Part shown: in pieces, positions 34,347 to 43,008 of the stretch | How the letters are laid out: each line of letters starts with the position of its first letter | Position numbering within the stretch: position 1 is the first letter of the stretch | Source of the DNA: Terriglobia bacterium | GTDB lineage: Bacteria; Acidobacteriota; Terriglobia; Versatilivoradales; Versatilivoraceae | DNA: 64,000 nt | Assembly: GCA_951813285.1 (NCBI GenBank) | Contig: OX638355.1 | Span: forward strand, 2,499,136 to 2,563,135 | Direction of reading: 5' to 3' | The notes under the pieces: generated by a model | Databases searched by the model: none | Told to the model about the DNA's origin: nothing | What the model saw: the letters and a program-made list of their open reading frames with translations, nothing else | Position numbers and translations under genes: made by a program

Positions 34347-35965
34347 TCTGCGTTCCATATATCCTCCCAATTCAAGAAGGCTTCTGCGACATCCCCGAAG
34401 CCCGGCAACGTAGTGTCAACGACCGTAACTACCTCGCAACGTGCCGTACCCCCTGCTTTAGGTCCTCGAATTACACGTCCTACCATCTGGCTGTAAAGCA
34501 CCAAGGATTTTGTCGGACGAGCAATCAGAGCGGCGCTTACCGCAGGCGCATCGAAGCCCGTCGTAAGCACTCCGTAGTTTATAAGTACGCGATGGGGGCC
34601 ACCGGATCTTTTGAATCGGCGGATCATCTGGTCTCGCTCAATCGTGTCGGTTCTTCCAGTTACCGCGTCCGCCTTGAGTCCTACGCCTCTACAAATGCTT
34701 GCCAAGAGCAGAGCATTGTCCACGGAGGCTGCAAAAACAAGAATCCGCGAATGTGTATCCGCGAGTTCGAGCAAACGTTGAACAATGCGAAGATTGCGTT
34801 GTTCATCTTCACCAAATTGGGTCGCCAGTGCGTCGGGAATATCTAGAGCATGCGAAATTTCTGCGAGATCTTTCTCGGAGAGTTGAAGACCCGGTTCGAC
34901 ATTAAGAAGAGAGAATTCAACTTCAGAGAGATATCCCTCCTCCGTGAGCCGCCTGATCGGATTGGCGTCCACGAAATCGATTGTTACCTTGTTTTGGCGA
35001 AATAGATTTGCGACGGCCGCATCCACCTCCGGGTGTCCCCAGGTACGTCCCGGCGTAGCGCTCAGTCCAAGAAGCGGTGTTCTCGAGTTTCGGGTAACAA
35101 TGGTTTCGATAAGATCCTCGTAAGTTGTGGCTACCGCCTGGTGTGCTTCATCAAAAACAACCATCGTGGTTCGATCCCCAAGGCGCCATAGCCGCCTTCG
35201 TTCTTTCCCGTAAGAATTTAGCTTGCCTAAGCCGGCAATGATGACCCCGTCCGTTTCCTTTTCTATGGGTGGATCGTAAGTCGACCAGAAGCGTAAACAA
35301 TCGACCCGTCGATCTCCCACAATTTTCCACGTCGCTTCAAACTCGTCTGCTGCTTGCTCGAGGAGTTCCCGAGTCGTGGCCAACCAGAGAACCAATCCTG
35401 TCAATCGACTACGGAGGTGGGAGGCAACAATGCTCATGGCTGTGCGAGTCTTGCCGACACCCGTTGGGAGATGTAACATCACACGCCCGTCCCCAAGATA
35501 TAAATGTCGCTCTACGGCGCTCGCAGCCCGCTTCTGGTGGGGAAACAAACCTCTCTGCGATTCCAAACTCTCAAGTGCTTCTTTGACAATGGTTGGGCGA
35601 TCACCGACTGTTGCCAATCCGCAGAAACCGAGCAGGGCACGACGCTGCGGCTGGTCCAGCTCATTTCTCGCTCGCAGCCGATCGATGTTCGTTCCAATTC
35701 GATCCTCAAATTCAGCGATTTTTAACGGTGGTATTGCACTCAAAAGAATCGCTCGTCTTTGGGGGTCATCTACGGCAATCTCAAGTGAAAGGATTTGGCC
35801 GAGAGTTTCTGCTCGTTTCGGGCCATTAACTCGTTCCGGATCAAGTGCAGTGATTAGTTTGAAGGCTCCCTCGGGGAGTAGGCGCGCTACGTCGTGGTCG
35901 TCGAGCCTCTCACAAATCTGAGATGGTCGAATTCCTGGTGACTTCGCCTCAGAGATGGAAGTCAT
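34343..35965 (-). CDS. SF2 DEAH-type helicase of the phosphorothioation locus (SspF-like candidate)
   Basis: The protein is about 540 residues. An N-terminal region of about 130 residues precedes a helicase core with Q/FPHQ entry (LFPHQKRAASAVE), Walker A PTGVGKT, DEAH box VVFDEAHQA, motif III GLSATPGR, and motif VI YSQMVGRVIRG. The start at 35965 overlaps the sspD stop as ATGA and is preferred to the ATG six codons upstream. It belongs to the restriction half of the locus by position. It is shorter than the SNF2-like helicase at 6613-9837 and not closely similar. Confidence 0.8.
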   Translation of the reverse strand: MTSISEAKSPGIRPSQICERLDDHDVARLLPEGAFKLITALDPERVNGPKRAETLGQILSLEIAVDDPQRRAILLSAIPPLKIAEFEDRIGTNIDRLRARNELDQPQRRALLGFCGLATVGDRPTIVKEALESLESQRGLFPHQKRAASAVERHLYLGDGRVMLHLPTGVGKTRTAMSIVASHLRSRLTGLVLWLATTRELLEQAADEFEATWKIVGDRRVDCLRFWSTYDPPIEKETDGVIIAGLGKLNSYGKERRRLWRLGDRTTMVVFDEAHQAVATTYEDLIETIVTRNSRTPLLGLSATPGRTWGHPEVDAAVANLFRQNKVTIDFVDANPIRRLTEEGYLSEVEFSLLNVEPGLQLSEKDLAEISHALDIPDALATQFGEDEQRNLRIVQRLLELADTHSRILVFAASVDNALLLASICRGVGLKADAVTGRTDTIERDQMIRRFKRSGGPHRVLINYGVLTTGFDAPAVSAALIARPTKSLVLYSQMVGRVIRGPKAGGTARCEVVTVVDTTLPGFGDVAEAFLNWEDIWNAE

Positions 35966-36804
35966 TTGTGACACGCGAGGCATACCTTTGCTTTACCATA
36001 GAGATCGTCAATATCGATCGGCTCTATGTCTGGTCGAAGAGGATTGGGTTTCTGCTTTGTGCGCAGTCGCTCCAAGCGTCTGAGGTAATCGTTTCTGATC
36101 TGCGCAATCCTTTCCGGTTTGGAAAGCTCTACGAGCGATTCACCCTGACTCCAGGTGAACGGAGAACCACCGTCAATAGCAAGCTTCTCGTAAGCCTTGG
36201 CCTCCTCAAAGGCTTCAGGATGCTGCTCCATCAATCGCACCCACTCGATTTTCTGCTGGAAAAAGCAGAAGGTGCAGCCACTGCGCGTGCGCCATTGATA
36301 GTATTTCGGAAGACCCAAACCAGAACCATCCAGAAGCTCCAAAACGCCTGCTTTATCGATTCCAGCATCTTTAAAAGGAAGCCGCACCACTAGATTTCTT
36401 CGCTTCGATGTGTAGCCTTCCCGGTATTCTTCATCCGCACGGATTGCGACATAGCTATAGACGGTTGTGCCGCTATCCAGAATTGATGAGACCCACTGCT
36501 CGAACGGCCTAATCTTGAGCTGTCGTGTGCACCAGCGTGTCTGCGGTGATGGAAGAAAGTTGTTGTACTGTTTCAGCCAAAAATCGAAGTCACGGTCAGG
36601 ATTCAACCGCAAGATAGGTTTACCCAAAAACCCCTCTAGCTTAACGAGAAATTCATAGACTTCCGGAAGCTCTTTTCCGGTATCTGTAAAGAAGTAATCA
36701 ATGTCTAGTTCAGAATGGTTCTGTCGCATGTAAACTGCTAATGCCGCGCTGTCGCGACCTCCGGACAGACCCAAGACGTGTTTGGTGCCGCTAATTTGGT
36801 TCAT
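35962..36804 (-). CDS. sspD: PAPS-reductase-like ATP pyrophosphatase of DNA phosphorothioation (SspD/DndC-like)
   Basis: This 280-residue protein has the PP-loop LGLSGGRDSAA (residues 11-21), DYFFTDTGKELPEVY and a substrate block TRWCTRQLK. Cysteines in TRWC, SGCTFC and KVCLACHK could bind an Fe-S cluster, as in DndC. The family adenylates the DNA backbone target so that sulfur from the cysteine desulfurase can be inserted. It lies 29 bp after sspC and is coupled to the helicase gene by a 4 bp overlap. Neighbours (DUF4007, large ATPase, divergent desulfurase) point to SspD rather than DndC, since no DndB, DndD or DndE is present. Confidence 0.85.
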   Translation of the reverse strand: MNQISGTKHVLGLSGGRDSAALAVYMRQNHSELDIDYFFTDTGKELPEVYEFLVKLEGFLGKPILRLNPDRDFDFWLKQYNNFLPSPQTRWCTRQLKIRPFEQWVSSILDSGTTVYSYVAIRADEEYREGYTSKRRNLVVRLPFKDAGIDKAGVLELLDGSGLGLPKYYQWRTRSGCTFCFFQQKIEWVRLMEQHPEAFEEAKAYEKLAIDGGSPFTWSQGESLVELSKPERIAQIRNDYLRRLERLRTKQKPNPLRPDIEPIDIDDLYGKAKVCLACHK

Positions 36805-36833
36805 GCGTTCGTCCGTTTTCCGTTGATTATCGT

Positions 36834-39800
36834 TTATTTCCTCTTGATGTCTGAAGCCAAATATTGAGCGCTCAACTCAGCTAGGGCGGCAAGAATAACC
36901 TGTCTTCGCTCTTGACCGTTTTCTCGAAGAATTGCGTTGACACGCTCAATTAGTGTTTTGACTGCGGGTTGATCTAGGTTAGTGATCTCGAATTCGTCGT
37001 GGACTAGTTTCGGCGTGCCACCCATGCCCACAACCACCGCCATCGCGTGCCTTTTGTCTTGACGACCCTTGACGCGGGCGAACGCTTCGGCACGGATAAA
37101 CCCTTGGGCTAGTTCGGCAAGCTCAACTGCCACGCGGTCGACATCTGGGTCGACCCAATCACGTGGCGGCTTGTTGACTGCCATGCTGGCCAGTCCCTCC
37201 ATGTCCTCGTCGCTTCCTTTGAATTGCGCCAGGCGAACGATAAATGCTTCCAGACGATGATCACCACCAAGTTCACGGATGTTAGCTGCACGGGCGCGTA
37301 ACTCAGCAAGCATCGATGGTGACGCATTAGGTACTTCAAGCTCTGCTAGTAGCGTCTCCCGCATTCGGCTCAGCATTGTGGGATAGGCTTGCCGCAACTC
37401 AGTCAGGCCATCGCGGACCTGACCTGCAATTTCGTGGGAAGCCACCTCGTCATCCGTGACTGGATATCTGTTCAGTACTTTGGGAATGTCGTCGAATATC
37501 AGCCTATTCGGATCGTTCGCCTGCTTGAACAATTGTCGAATGCGCTTGGCGTTTGCCGAGAGCCGCTGCGTCCGAGTAGCCCACGGTTGGAGTTGGTAAT
37601 AGATGGCAACTAATCCTTTAGCTACATCTATGGGCTGGAGGTTAGCGAGTGTATTTCCCTCATCCAGTTTGCGTACGATATCCGCCATTTCGGACAAAAG
37701 GCGGCGTGATATGTCGGAGAGGTCCATCCATCGGAGTTGTATATCCGCCGGGTCTTTAGCGAGATAGTCAATGTCCAGATCAGTCACACGTGGTTGGAAT
37801 ATACCCTGACGGTAGATCGCTAGCGTCGTACGCTGCGATAGGATAAACGCAACAGCCAAAACCGGCAGCAGGCCCTCCTTAATGCCAATAGGTGCCCGGC
37901 GCCAGACTTCATAAACCTCGGAAACTGAGACCGAACCGTGGGTTTTTGACTTGAGCAACTCCTTGGCCGCCCGCCATGCTGGCGCCAGATTGTGAGGATC
38001 ATGCGAAACTGTGGGGTCGACGAAACGCCAACCAGTCGCTGTCTCAGAATAAAGCCTAGTAGCCTTTAGCAACGAAGCGAACAGTCCGCCTTCTGCAGGA
38101 AACCTATGAATTCCTAAACGTGGCATTCCTTCGTTAATCGCCATTCGCCTGAGCAGTGCCTTTTGTGCTGCAACTGCGCTACTAGAGGGCTTTGCACGGC
38201 CCAATAACTCGTTGTGGAGTAACGGCGCACTTTCGAATCGAGCATCGGCAAGGTCGGAGGCTAGACTATTGAGTTTTCCATTTTGAAGGGATTTCGCACC
38301 ATAGTGTTTTCGGTACCAGAACGCACTGTTGAACGCTCGGCCGAACTCAGCCTCTAATTGCTGCTGTAGCCTGCCCATGCGTGCTTGGACCTCGATTCGA
38401 GCAACCCTATCGCCCAGTAGTTCAGGCGTCTCGTCACGCACTCGCTCCAGAGCCAAAAATTCACGTGCTAGAACTGGGATGCCCCAGGCCCTTTGCGACA
38501 ATCCGACGACGATATCCCAATTCCTTCCCTTCCCAGCCGCACGACGACATACTTCCTCCGCGACTTCTTCTGATTCTCCTAGTGTCGGAATCGTAAGGAA
38601 GAAGCAACCTACGGCGCCATGGCGCGGGATATATTCTGCCGCTGCTTGTTCGACCTCAGACAAGGATGTTATTACGACATCGAACCAACGTAGCGCGCCA
38701 GTTTCATGGTAATGCCGCTTTGCTACGATGGGCTGTAGAGCGGCTAACGAGTTAAGCGAAAGAAAGTCCACCTGGCCTATACTTTCTAATGCCTGATCTG
38801 TCGCCCGGTCTATGTTGAAATCGCTACCTTCGAAGATCGAGTAGGCGCCGACAAATTTTCGGTAAATAATGAACGACGAGCCCTGCAAATCATCGAGAGC
38901 ACGTTGGACTATTTCCGGGGTATGGTGAGGAAATGCTAGTGTCAATAGGTCGAGACTCGCCCCAAGGCCAGAGCGGTCTTTGAACATCTCGACTGCTGCG
39001 ATCACCTTGAGCAAGCGTAGATGTAAGGCGCCTCCGCCCGTAGTTTCGCACCGTTCCAGAGCGTCCATGGCCAACGCCCAACGGTGCCCATCAGGGGAAG
39101 CGAGTATCGATGGTTCCAGGTTGATGCGCAGGTAGTCCCATAGGCGATCTGGACAATAAAGATCCTCACTTTCGGCGTAACGGAGAAAATCCTGGAATCC
39201 CTGAGGCTCTGCAGAGTTAAGGAAGCCAAAGATACTCCGTTGATTTTGGCCGAACCGCCTACGGGAGATCGGACCCAGCAAACAGGCGACGATGGGGTGA
39301 AGCGGCCAGCAATCCTCTAGCATTTCCGCAAAGTAGGGGGAGGTTCGACCTTGAGTCTTCTGAGCCACAGCTTTGGCCAATGAGCCTGGTGTCGTCGGGC
39401 GGTAGGCGCTTTCAATTGCTCGACCTAGAAGGTCAATTTGCTCATCTCCGCCGATATTGACCGCAAGGTCGACGTAACGTCCTTGGACTTTCGACCATTC
39501 GTCCCGCATCTCCCGTGATAAGCGGTGGGCATACTCCTCGAATGCTTGGTGCAGAATACCGATAACCATGAGACGTCTCTTGCTGCGCGAAGCCAGTTCG
39601 GCGAGTTCTTGAAACAGGTGTATGTCCAAGCCATCGTTTGCTGCAGCCTCCAGGAATTTCCCCATCTCGTCGACAAAAACCACCAATCCACCGCTGGCAC
39701 GGGGGTTTCGGTTCGATATTTCAGCGAGAACGTCGAGAACGCGCTTGTCACTCCACGACCTTTGCGCCCGGCTGTTAGCGAATTTATGCCGCGTAATGGC

Positions 39801-40187
39801 TTCGCCAATTACCTGCGCCGGTCGGTCCCGTCGGCCGACCACAGGGAGAATGCGCCAGCCTCTCGTCCGCGGCGGTAGTGCGTTCCAGATCAGATCCGCT
39901 GTTTTACGGCCCAGCACGGATTCCGCTTTGCACGAAAGCCTTTTGTCTCCCGTGAGAGCTGCACTCAAGGCGATGACCAAGCTAGACTTTCCACTACCGT
40001 AGGGTCCGGTCCAGGTAAAGGCGCCTTGACCATTCTCCGCTACGTGCAGCGCCATGGTTTCCAGAACCTCAGCCGAAGATCTTGGGCAGATGAATCCATC
40101 CAATGCGGTTGGATCGCCAAGATCACTGTCGATGCGGATTGCGCGCTGGAAGCGTCGGGCGATGTGGATTTGATTTGCGAGAGCCAT
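36834..40187 (-). CDS. sspC: Large P-loop ATPase of the Ssp phosphorothioation complex (SspC-like)
   Basis: The protein is 1117 residues. An N-terminal P-loop, WTGPYGSGKSSLVIAL (residues about 57-72), and a Walker B LVVFVDEMGKFLEA follow, then long helical regions with no other domain I recognise. It is the third-largest component type expected beside SspB and SspD, and probably powers DNA handling during modification. The ATG at 40187 is used; a GTG immediately precedes it. It starts 19 bp after sspB ends and is followed by sspD after 29 bp, so all are in one operon. The sequence is visibly richer in A+T than the flanking glycan region, consistent with transfer. Confidence 0.8.
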   Translation of the reverse strand: MALANQIHIARRFQRAIRIDSDLGDPTALDGFICPRSSAEVLETMALHVAENGQGAFTWTGPYGSGKSSLVIALSAALTGDKRLSCKAESVLGRKTADLIWNALPPRTRGWRILPVVGRRDRPAQVIGEAITRHKFANSRAQRSWSDKRVLDVLAEISNRNPRASGGLVVFVDEMGKFLEAAANDGLDIHLFQELAELASRSKRRLMVIGILHQAFEEYAHRLSREMRDEWSKVQGRYVDLAVNIGGDEQIDLLGRAIESAYRPTTPGSLAKAVAQKTQGRTSPYFAEMLEDCWPLHPIVACLLGPISRRRFGQNQRSIFGFLNSAEPQGFQDFLRYAESEDLYCPDRLWDYLRINLEPSILASPDGHRWALAMDALERCETTGGGALHLRLLKVIAAVEMFKDRSGLGASLDLLTLAFPHHTPEIVQRALDDLQGSSFIIYRKFVGAYSIFEGSDFNIDRATDQALESIGQVDFLSLNSLAALQPIVAKRHYHETGALRWFDVVITSLSEVEQAAAEYIPRHGAVGCFFLTIPTLGESEEVAEEVCRRAAGKGRNWDIVVGLSQRAWGIPVLAREFLALERVRDETPELLGDRVARIEVQARMGRLQQQLEAEFGRAFNSAFWYRKHYGAKSLQNGKLNSLASDLADARFESAPLLHNELLGRAKPSSSAVAAQKALLRRMAINEGMPRLGIHRFPAEGGLFASLLKATRLYSETATGWRFVDPTVSHDPHNLAPAWRAAKELLKSKTHGSVSVSEVYEVWRRAPIGIKEGLLPVLAVAFILSQRTTLAIYRQGIFQPRVTDLDIDYLAKDPADIQLRWMDLSDISRRLLSEMADIVRKLDEGNTLANLQPIDVAKGLVAIYYQLQPWATRTQRLSANAKRIRQLFKQANDPNRLIFDDIPKVLNRYPVTDDEVASHEIAGQVRDGLTELRQAYPTMLSRMRETLLAELEVPNASPSMLAELRARAANIRELGGDHRLEAFIVRLAQFKGSDEDMEGLASMAVNKPPRDWVDPDVDRVAVELAELAQGFIRAEAFARVKGRQDKRHAMAVVVGMGGTPKLVHDEFEITNLDQPAVKTLIERVNAILRENGQERRQVILAALAELSAQYLASDIKRK

Positions 40188-40205
40188 CACACTGCATCCA
40201 CGGTG

Positions 40206-41141
40206 TCACGAATCAACATAGTCACACTTAATTAAGTCGACCGCATCCTCAGTGTCCAATTCGCCATTCCTAGTGAGCTGCTTTAATCCGGTCGATTCTG
40301 ACCACTTGTAGAGGCCATTGCTTACGCCTTCGAGTGTAGAAAGGCGATCTACCAGGTCGTTCTCGTCCAACAGGAAAACCCTTCCGGGAGAACCAGGCTC
40401 ATGAGCTAGCGTTTCGAATGAAAGAGTTCTTGCTTTGGAATGGCTCAACCAGAAACTAGTAACGGCAAAGCAAAACACTCCAGGTCCGAGTGAAGGCTTG
40501 CGCCCTCGAACGAAGCGGAATCCGAATCGACTACCAATTGGCTTGATAAGCCCAAGTTCTGTGAGGGGAGATTCCAAGGTATCCTCGTGACTTGCCTTCC
40601 CCGACGGCGGCTGTGAAACATAGGTACGCACGAAGCATGCGACATCGTTCTTGATTGTAGCGGTGGAAGCACGGAGCCAATTACGATCCCTCGCGAGTTT
40701 CTGCAGGTTCTTGACGAGCATGTCGCGCTCAAAAGAAGGAACGGGAAAATAGTTAAATGCCCAAAACCATGTAGTTTTGTTTGGGTTGCCGCTTAGTTTC
40801 CAGTGAATTAGCCATGACGTGGCCGGATTCTCCATGTACGGATCGAGGCCGTTATCGGCAAATAGACGCCTACCAAGTAACGTGGTATGTGTCCGGCCCG
40901 ACATGTCCTTAATGATGCCTGCCGCAGTTGCCCAATGCCGGATAGAGGCCACCATGTTTTTGCCGACGCCGAATCTTGCGATAGCATCGTCTGCCAAAAA
41001 CACCGATCTGCTGTTTTGGTCGTTCTCGGTTTCTCGGACAGCATCGAAAGCTTTCTTTAGCCACCCGTATCGGAGCGGAAACGTCTCATGCCCCGATAGC
41101 TGTGGTTGGTACTTCTTTTTGTAAAGAGGACCTCGAAGCAT
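40206..41141 (-). CDS. sspB: DUF4007 family protein, SspB-like DNA nickase component
   Basis: This 311-residue protein begins with the DUF4007 signature LSGHETFPLRYGWLKKAFDA (from about residue 15), followed by FGVGKNMVASIRHWATAAG. DUF4007 corresponds, to my knowledge, to SspB, which nicks DNA for single-strand phosphorothioation at CCA-type sites. It is the first gene of the six-gene operon, has an SD (GGAAGG) before its ATG, and is divergent from the cysteine desulfurase across a 114 bp region with a two-way promoter. The gene appears intact. Confidence 0.82.
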   Translation of the reverse strand: MLRGPLYKKKYQPQLSGHETFPLRYGWLKKAFDAVRETENDQNSRSVFLADDAIARFGVGKNMVASIRHWATAAGIIKDMSGRTHTTLLGRRLFADNGLDPYMENPATSWLIHWKLSGNPNKTTWFWAFNYFPVPSFERDMLVKNLQKLARDRNWLRASTATIKNDVACFVRTYVSQPPSGKASHEDTLESPLTELGLIKPIGSRFGFRFVRGRKPSLGPGVFCFAVTSFWLSHSKARTLSFETLAHEPGSPGRVFLLDENDLVDRLSTLEGVSNGLYKWSESTGLKQLTRNGELDTEDAVDLIKCDYVDS

Positions 41142-41152
41142 TTTCCTTCCCG

Positions 41153-41171
41153 CCTGGATGATGCATCCAGG
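41153..41171. promoter_or_regulatory. Palindromic site in the sspB leader
   Basis: CCTGGATGATGCATCCAGG is a 7 bp inverted repeat with a 5 bp centre. It abuts the two-way promoter and covers the predicted sspB transcription start, about 12 bp before the sspB start codon. It could be a repressor operator or an RNA hairpin in the sspB leader. Confidence 0.5.
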
Positions 41172-41203
41172 TTGACAATACGAAGATTCCCCCGTATTGT
41201 CAA
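41172..41203. promoter_or_regulatory. Symmetric bidirectional promoter between sspA and sspB
   Basis: TTGACAATACG at 41172-41182 and CGTATTGTCAA at 41193-41203 form a perfect 11 bp inverted repeat with a 10 bp centre. Because of the symmetry each strand reads TTGACA, a 17 bp spacer, then TATTGT. The plus strand points to sspA and the minus strand to sspB. The -35 of each promoter overlaps the -10 of the other, so only one polymerase can bind at a time. Confidence 0.65.
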
Positions 41204-41255
41204 TTGGAGACTGGTGGCAGCCTCCAGGAAAACGGCATGCACAGCCGGTCTAGAC

Positions 41256-42440
41256 ATGGACAATCAAGGGACCATCTACGCAGACTATCAGGCGACTACG
41301 CCGGTTGACCCACGTGTCTTGGCGAAGATGGTCCCCTTTTGGCGCAACTCATTTGGCAATCCTCACTCGAGCGACCATGCAATCGGCTGGCAAGCAGACA
41401 AGGCTGTACAGGCGGCGTCAGCATCAGTGGCGGAGTCAATAGGAGCTGACCCTGATGAAGTGATCTTTACGTCCGGAGCCACCGAAGCTAACAATCTTGC
41501 CCTGCTTGGTCTCGCACGACGAGCACCTGCCACGCGGCGGCGAATTCTAGTTAGTGCGACAGAGCACAAGTGCGTCTTAGGTGCCGCGCGAGCCCTTTCC
41601 GAACGGGAAGGATTTGCTGTTGAAGTGATTTCGGTGGACAGAGAGGGTTTTCTTGACTTCGAAGAGTTGGAAAAACGCTTGGACGGCGACGTTCTCCTCG
41701 TTTCTGTAATGGCAGTAAACAACGAAATTGGGACGATTCAGGACATTCCGAGGATCGCCAAGCTGCTGACGGCACACGGGGCTTTGTATCACTGTGATGC
41801 CGCGCAAGCTCCTTGTGCCCTGGACGTGAGTGATCTTGCAATGCATGCAGACCTGATTAGTCTTTCAGGACACAAGATGTATGGACCGCAAGGGATTGGG
41901 ACATTGTATATTCGCCGTGATCTCAAAGAGACAATGGAGCCATTGCTCTATGGTGGCGGACAGCAGGAAGGGCTGCGTTCCGGCACGGTACCAATGCCGC
42001 TTTGCGTGGGAATGGCTAAAGCTGCCGAGATCACACGGGATAGCGAAGCGGAGAAAGAGCGCAAAAGGGTCGCTCAACAACGTGATATGTTCGTTAGCCT
42101 TCTTAAGAATGGGAATTTGCCGGTTTCGGTCAATGGACCGACTAGCCAAAGCCGTCATCCGGGCAACGCCAATATTTGCTTTCACGGCTGTGATGCGGGG
42201 GACATACTTGGCGTGCTTCAGCCTCGGCTGGCCGCATCAACCGGTGCCGCATGCGCTTCTGGCATTCCTGAGCCGTCGCACGTATTGTGTGCGCTTGGTC
42301 TAACTGCGGCGCAAAGCGATGCTTCCATCCGGTTCAGCTTTGGCCGATTCACATCCCACGAGGACGTAAAAAATGCTGCCCACCTAGTTGAGTCCGCTGT
42401 AGCCTCCCTTTCTTCCGAAGCCACATCCCGATCTGTCTGA
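41256..42440 (+). CDS. sspA: Cysteine desulfurase of the Ssp phosphorothioation system (SspA-like)
   Basis: This 394-residue class V aminotransferase opens YADYQATTPVDPRVL. The PLP-binding lysine is in SGHKMYGPQGIG (K207), and the persulfide cysteine is in GAACASG (C333). It supplies persulfide sulfur to SspD for DNA backbone thiolation. It resembles IscS/NifS, but its position divergent from the sspBCD-type operon matches the known sspA arrangement. The ATG at 41256 begins the conserved domain directly; upstream in-frame starts would add a non-conserved tail overlapping the promoter. An SD is not obvious. Confidence 0.85.
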   Translation: MDNQGTIYADYQATTPVDPRVLAKMVPFWRNSFGNPHSSDHAIGWQADKAVQAASASVAESIGADPDEVIFTSGATEANNLALLGLARRAPATRRRILVSATEHKCVLGAARALSEREGFAVEVISVDREGFLDFEELEKRLDGDVLLVSVMAVNNEIGTIQDIPRIAKLLTAHGALYHCDAAQAPCALDVSDLAMHADLISLSGHKMYGPQGIGTLYIRRDLKETMEPLLYGGGQQEGLRSGTVPMPLCVGMAKAAEITRDSEAEKERKRVAQQRDMFVSLLKNGNLPVSVNGPTSQSRHPGNANICFHGCDAGDILGVLQPRLAASTGAACASGIPEPSHVLCALGLTAAQSDASIRFSFGRFTSHEDVKNAAHLVESAVASLSSEATSRSV

Positions 42441-43008
42441 ACGGTTTCGATCAAGGCTGGGGTCCCGCTGTGAACGACGATTCGGACATTGCGACCCCCA
42501 TGCCGCAGTCGTAATATTGTCAACCCGGGCTGGAATCGGCGTTAGTCCCCGAAATCAATGGTTGCGCGACGGGCGGGATAAATGGAGTCGAAATGGATTC
42601 CATAATCGAGAACACGGCGAACCTTCCGTTTCCGCAGTTAAAGACTTTACAATCCATACTTTACGCATATTTCCAGGTTGTTTGTATAGATTGAAGCACG
42701 ACTAGAAACCCTTCACCGTCCTTCAAGATACCGCCCGTCTCTCTGGTGGAGTTGTCCGCAGAAGGGTTCCCGTGCAACCCGAATCGGTCGAAGATTACTG
42801 GAACCAGCAATCAGCACGATAGCCGGAACGTCTACTGGATGACTGAAACAGCAATTTGTGATCGACAATTGGCAACCGCTTAGTTGCCGTAAGTCGGTAC
42901 CGGCGGATCGGGGTTTTCTGAGCTGCTTGCTGAATTGGGGAGATGAGGGGCGGCAGCCGGAGCGCTCGGTCGATGGAGGGCGGGCCTAGTCCGGGGGAGT
43001 GGCGATCA
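42441..43008. other. Gene-free stretch, nothing recognised
   Basis: About 570 bp between sspA and the convergent beta-propeller gene. Short open frames exist but none has a plausible start, SD or recognisable motif. It marks the right edge of the A+T-richer defence segment and the return to GC-rich sequence near 42900. Confidence 0.4.

Noticed and set aside
34343-41141. Dnd-type phosphorothioation assignment
   Set aside because: No DndB (DGQHR), DndD (SMC-like) or DndE is present; DUF4007 and the 1117-residue ATPase point to Ssp.
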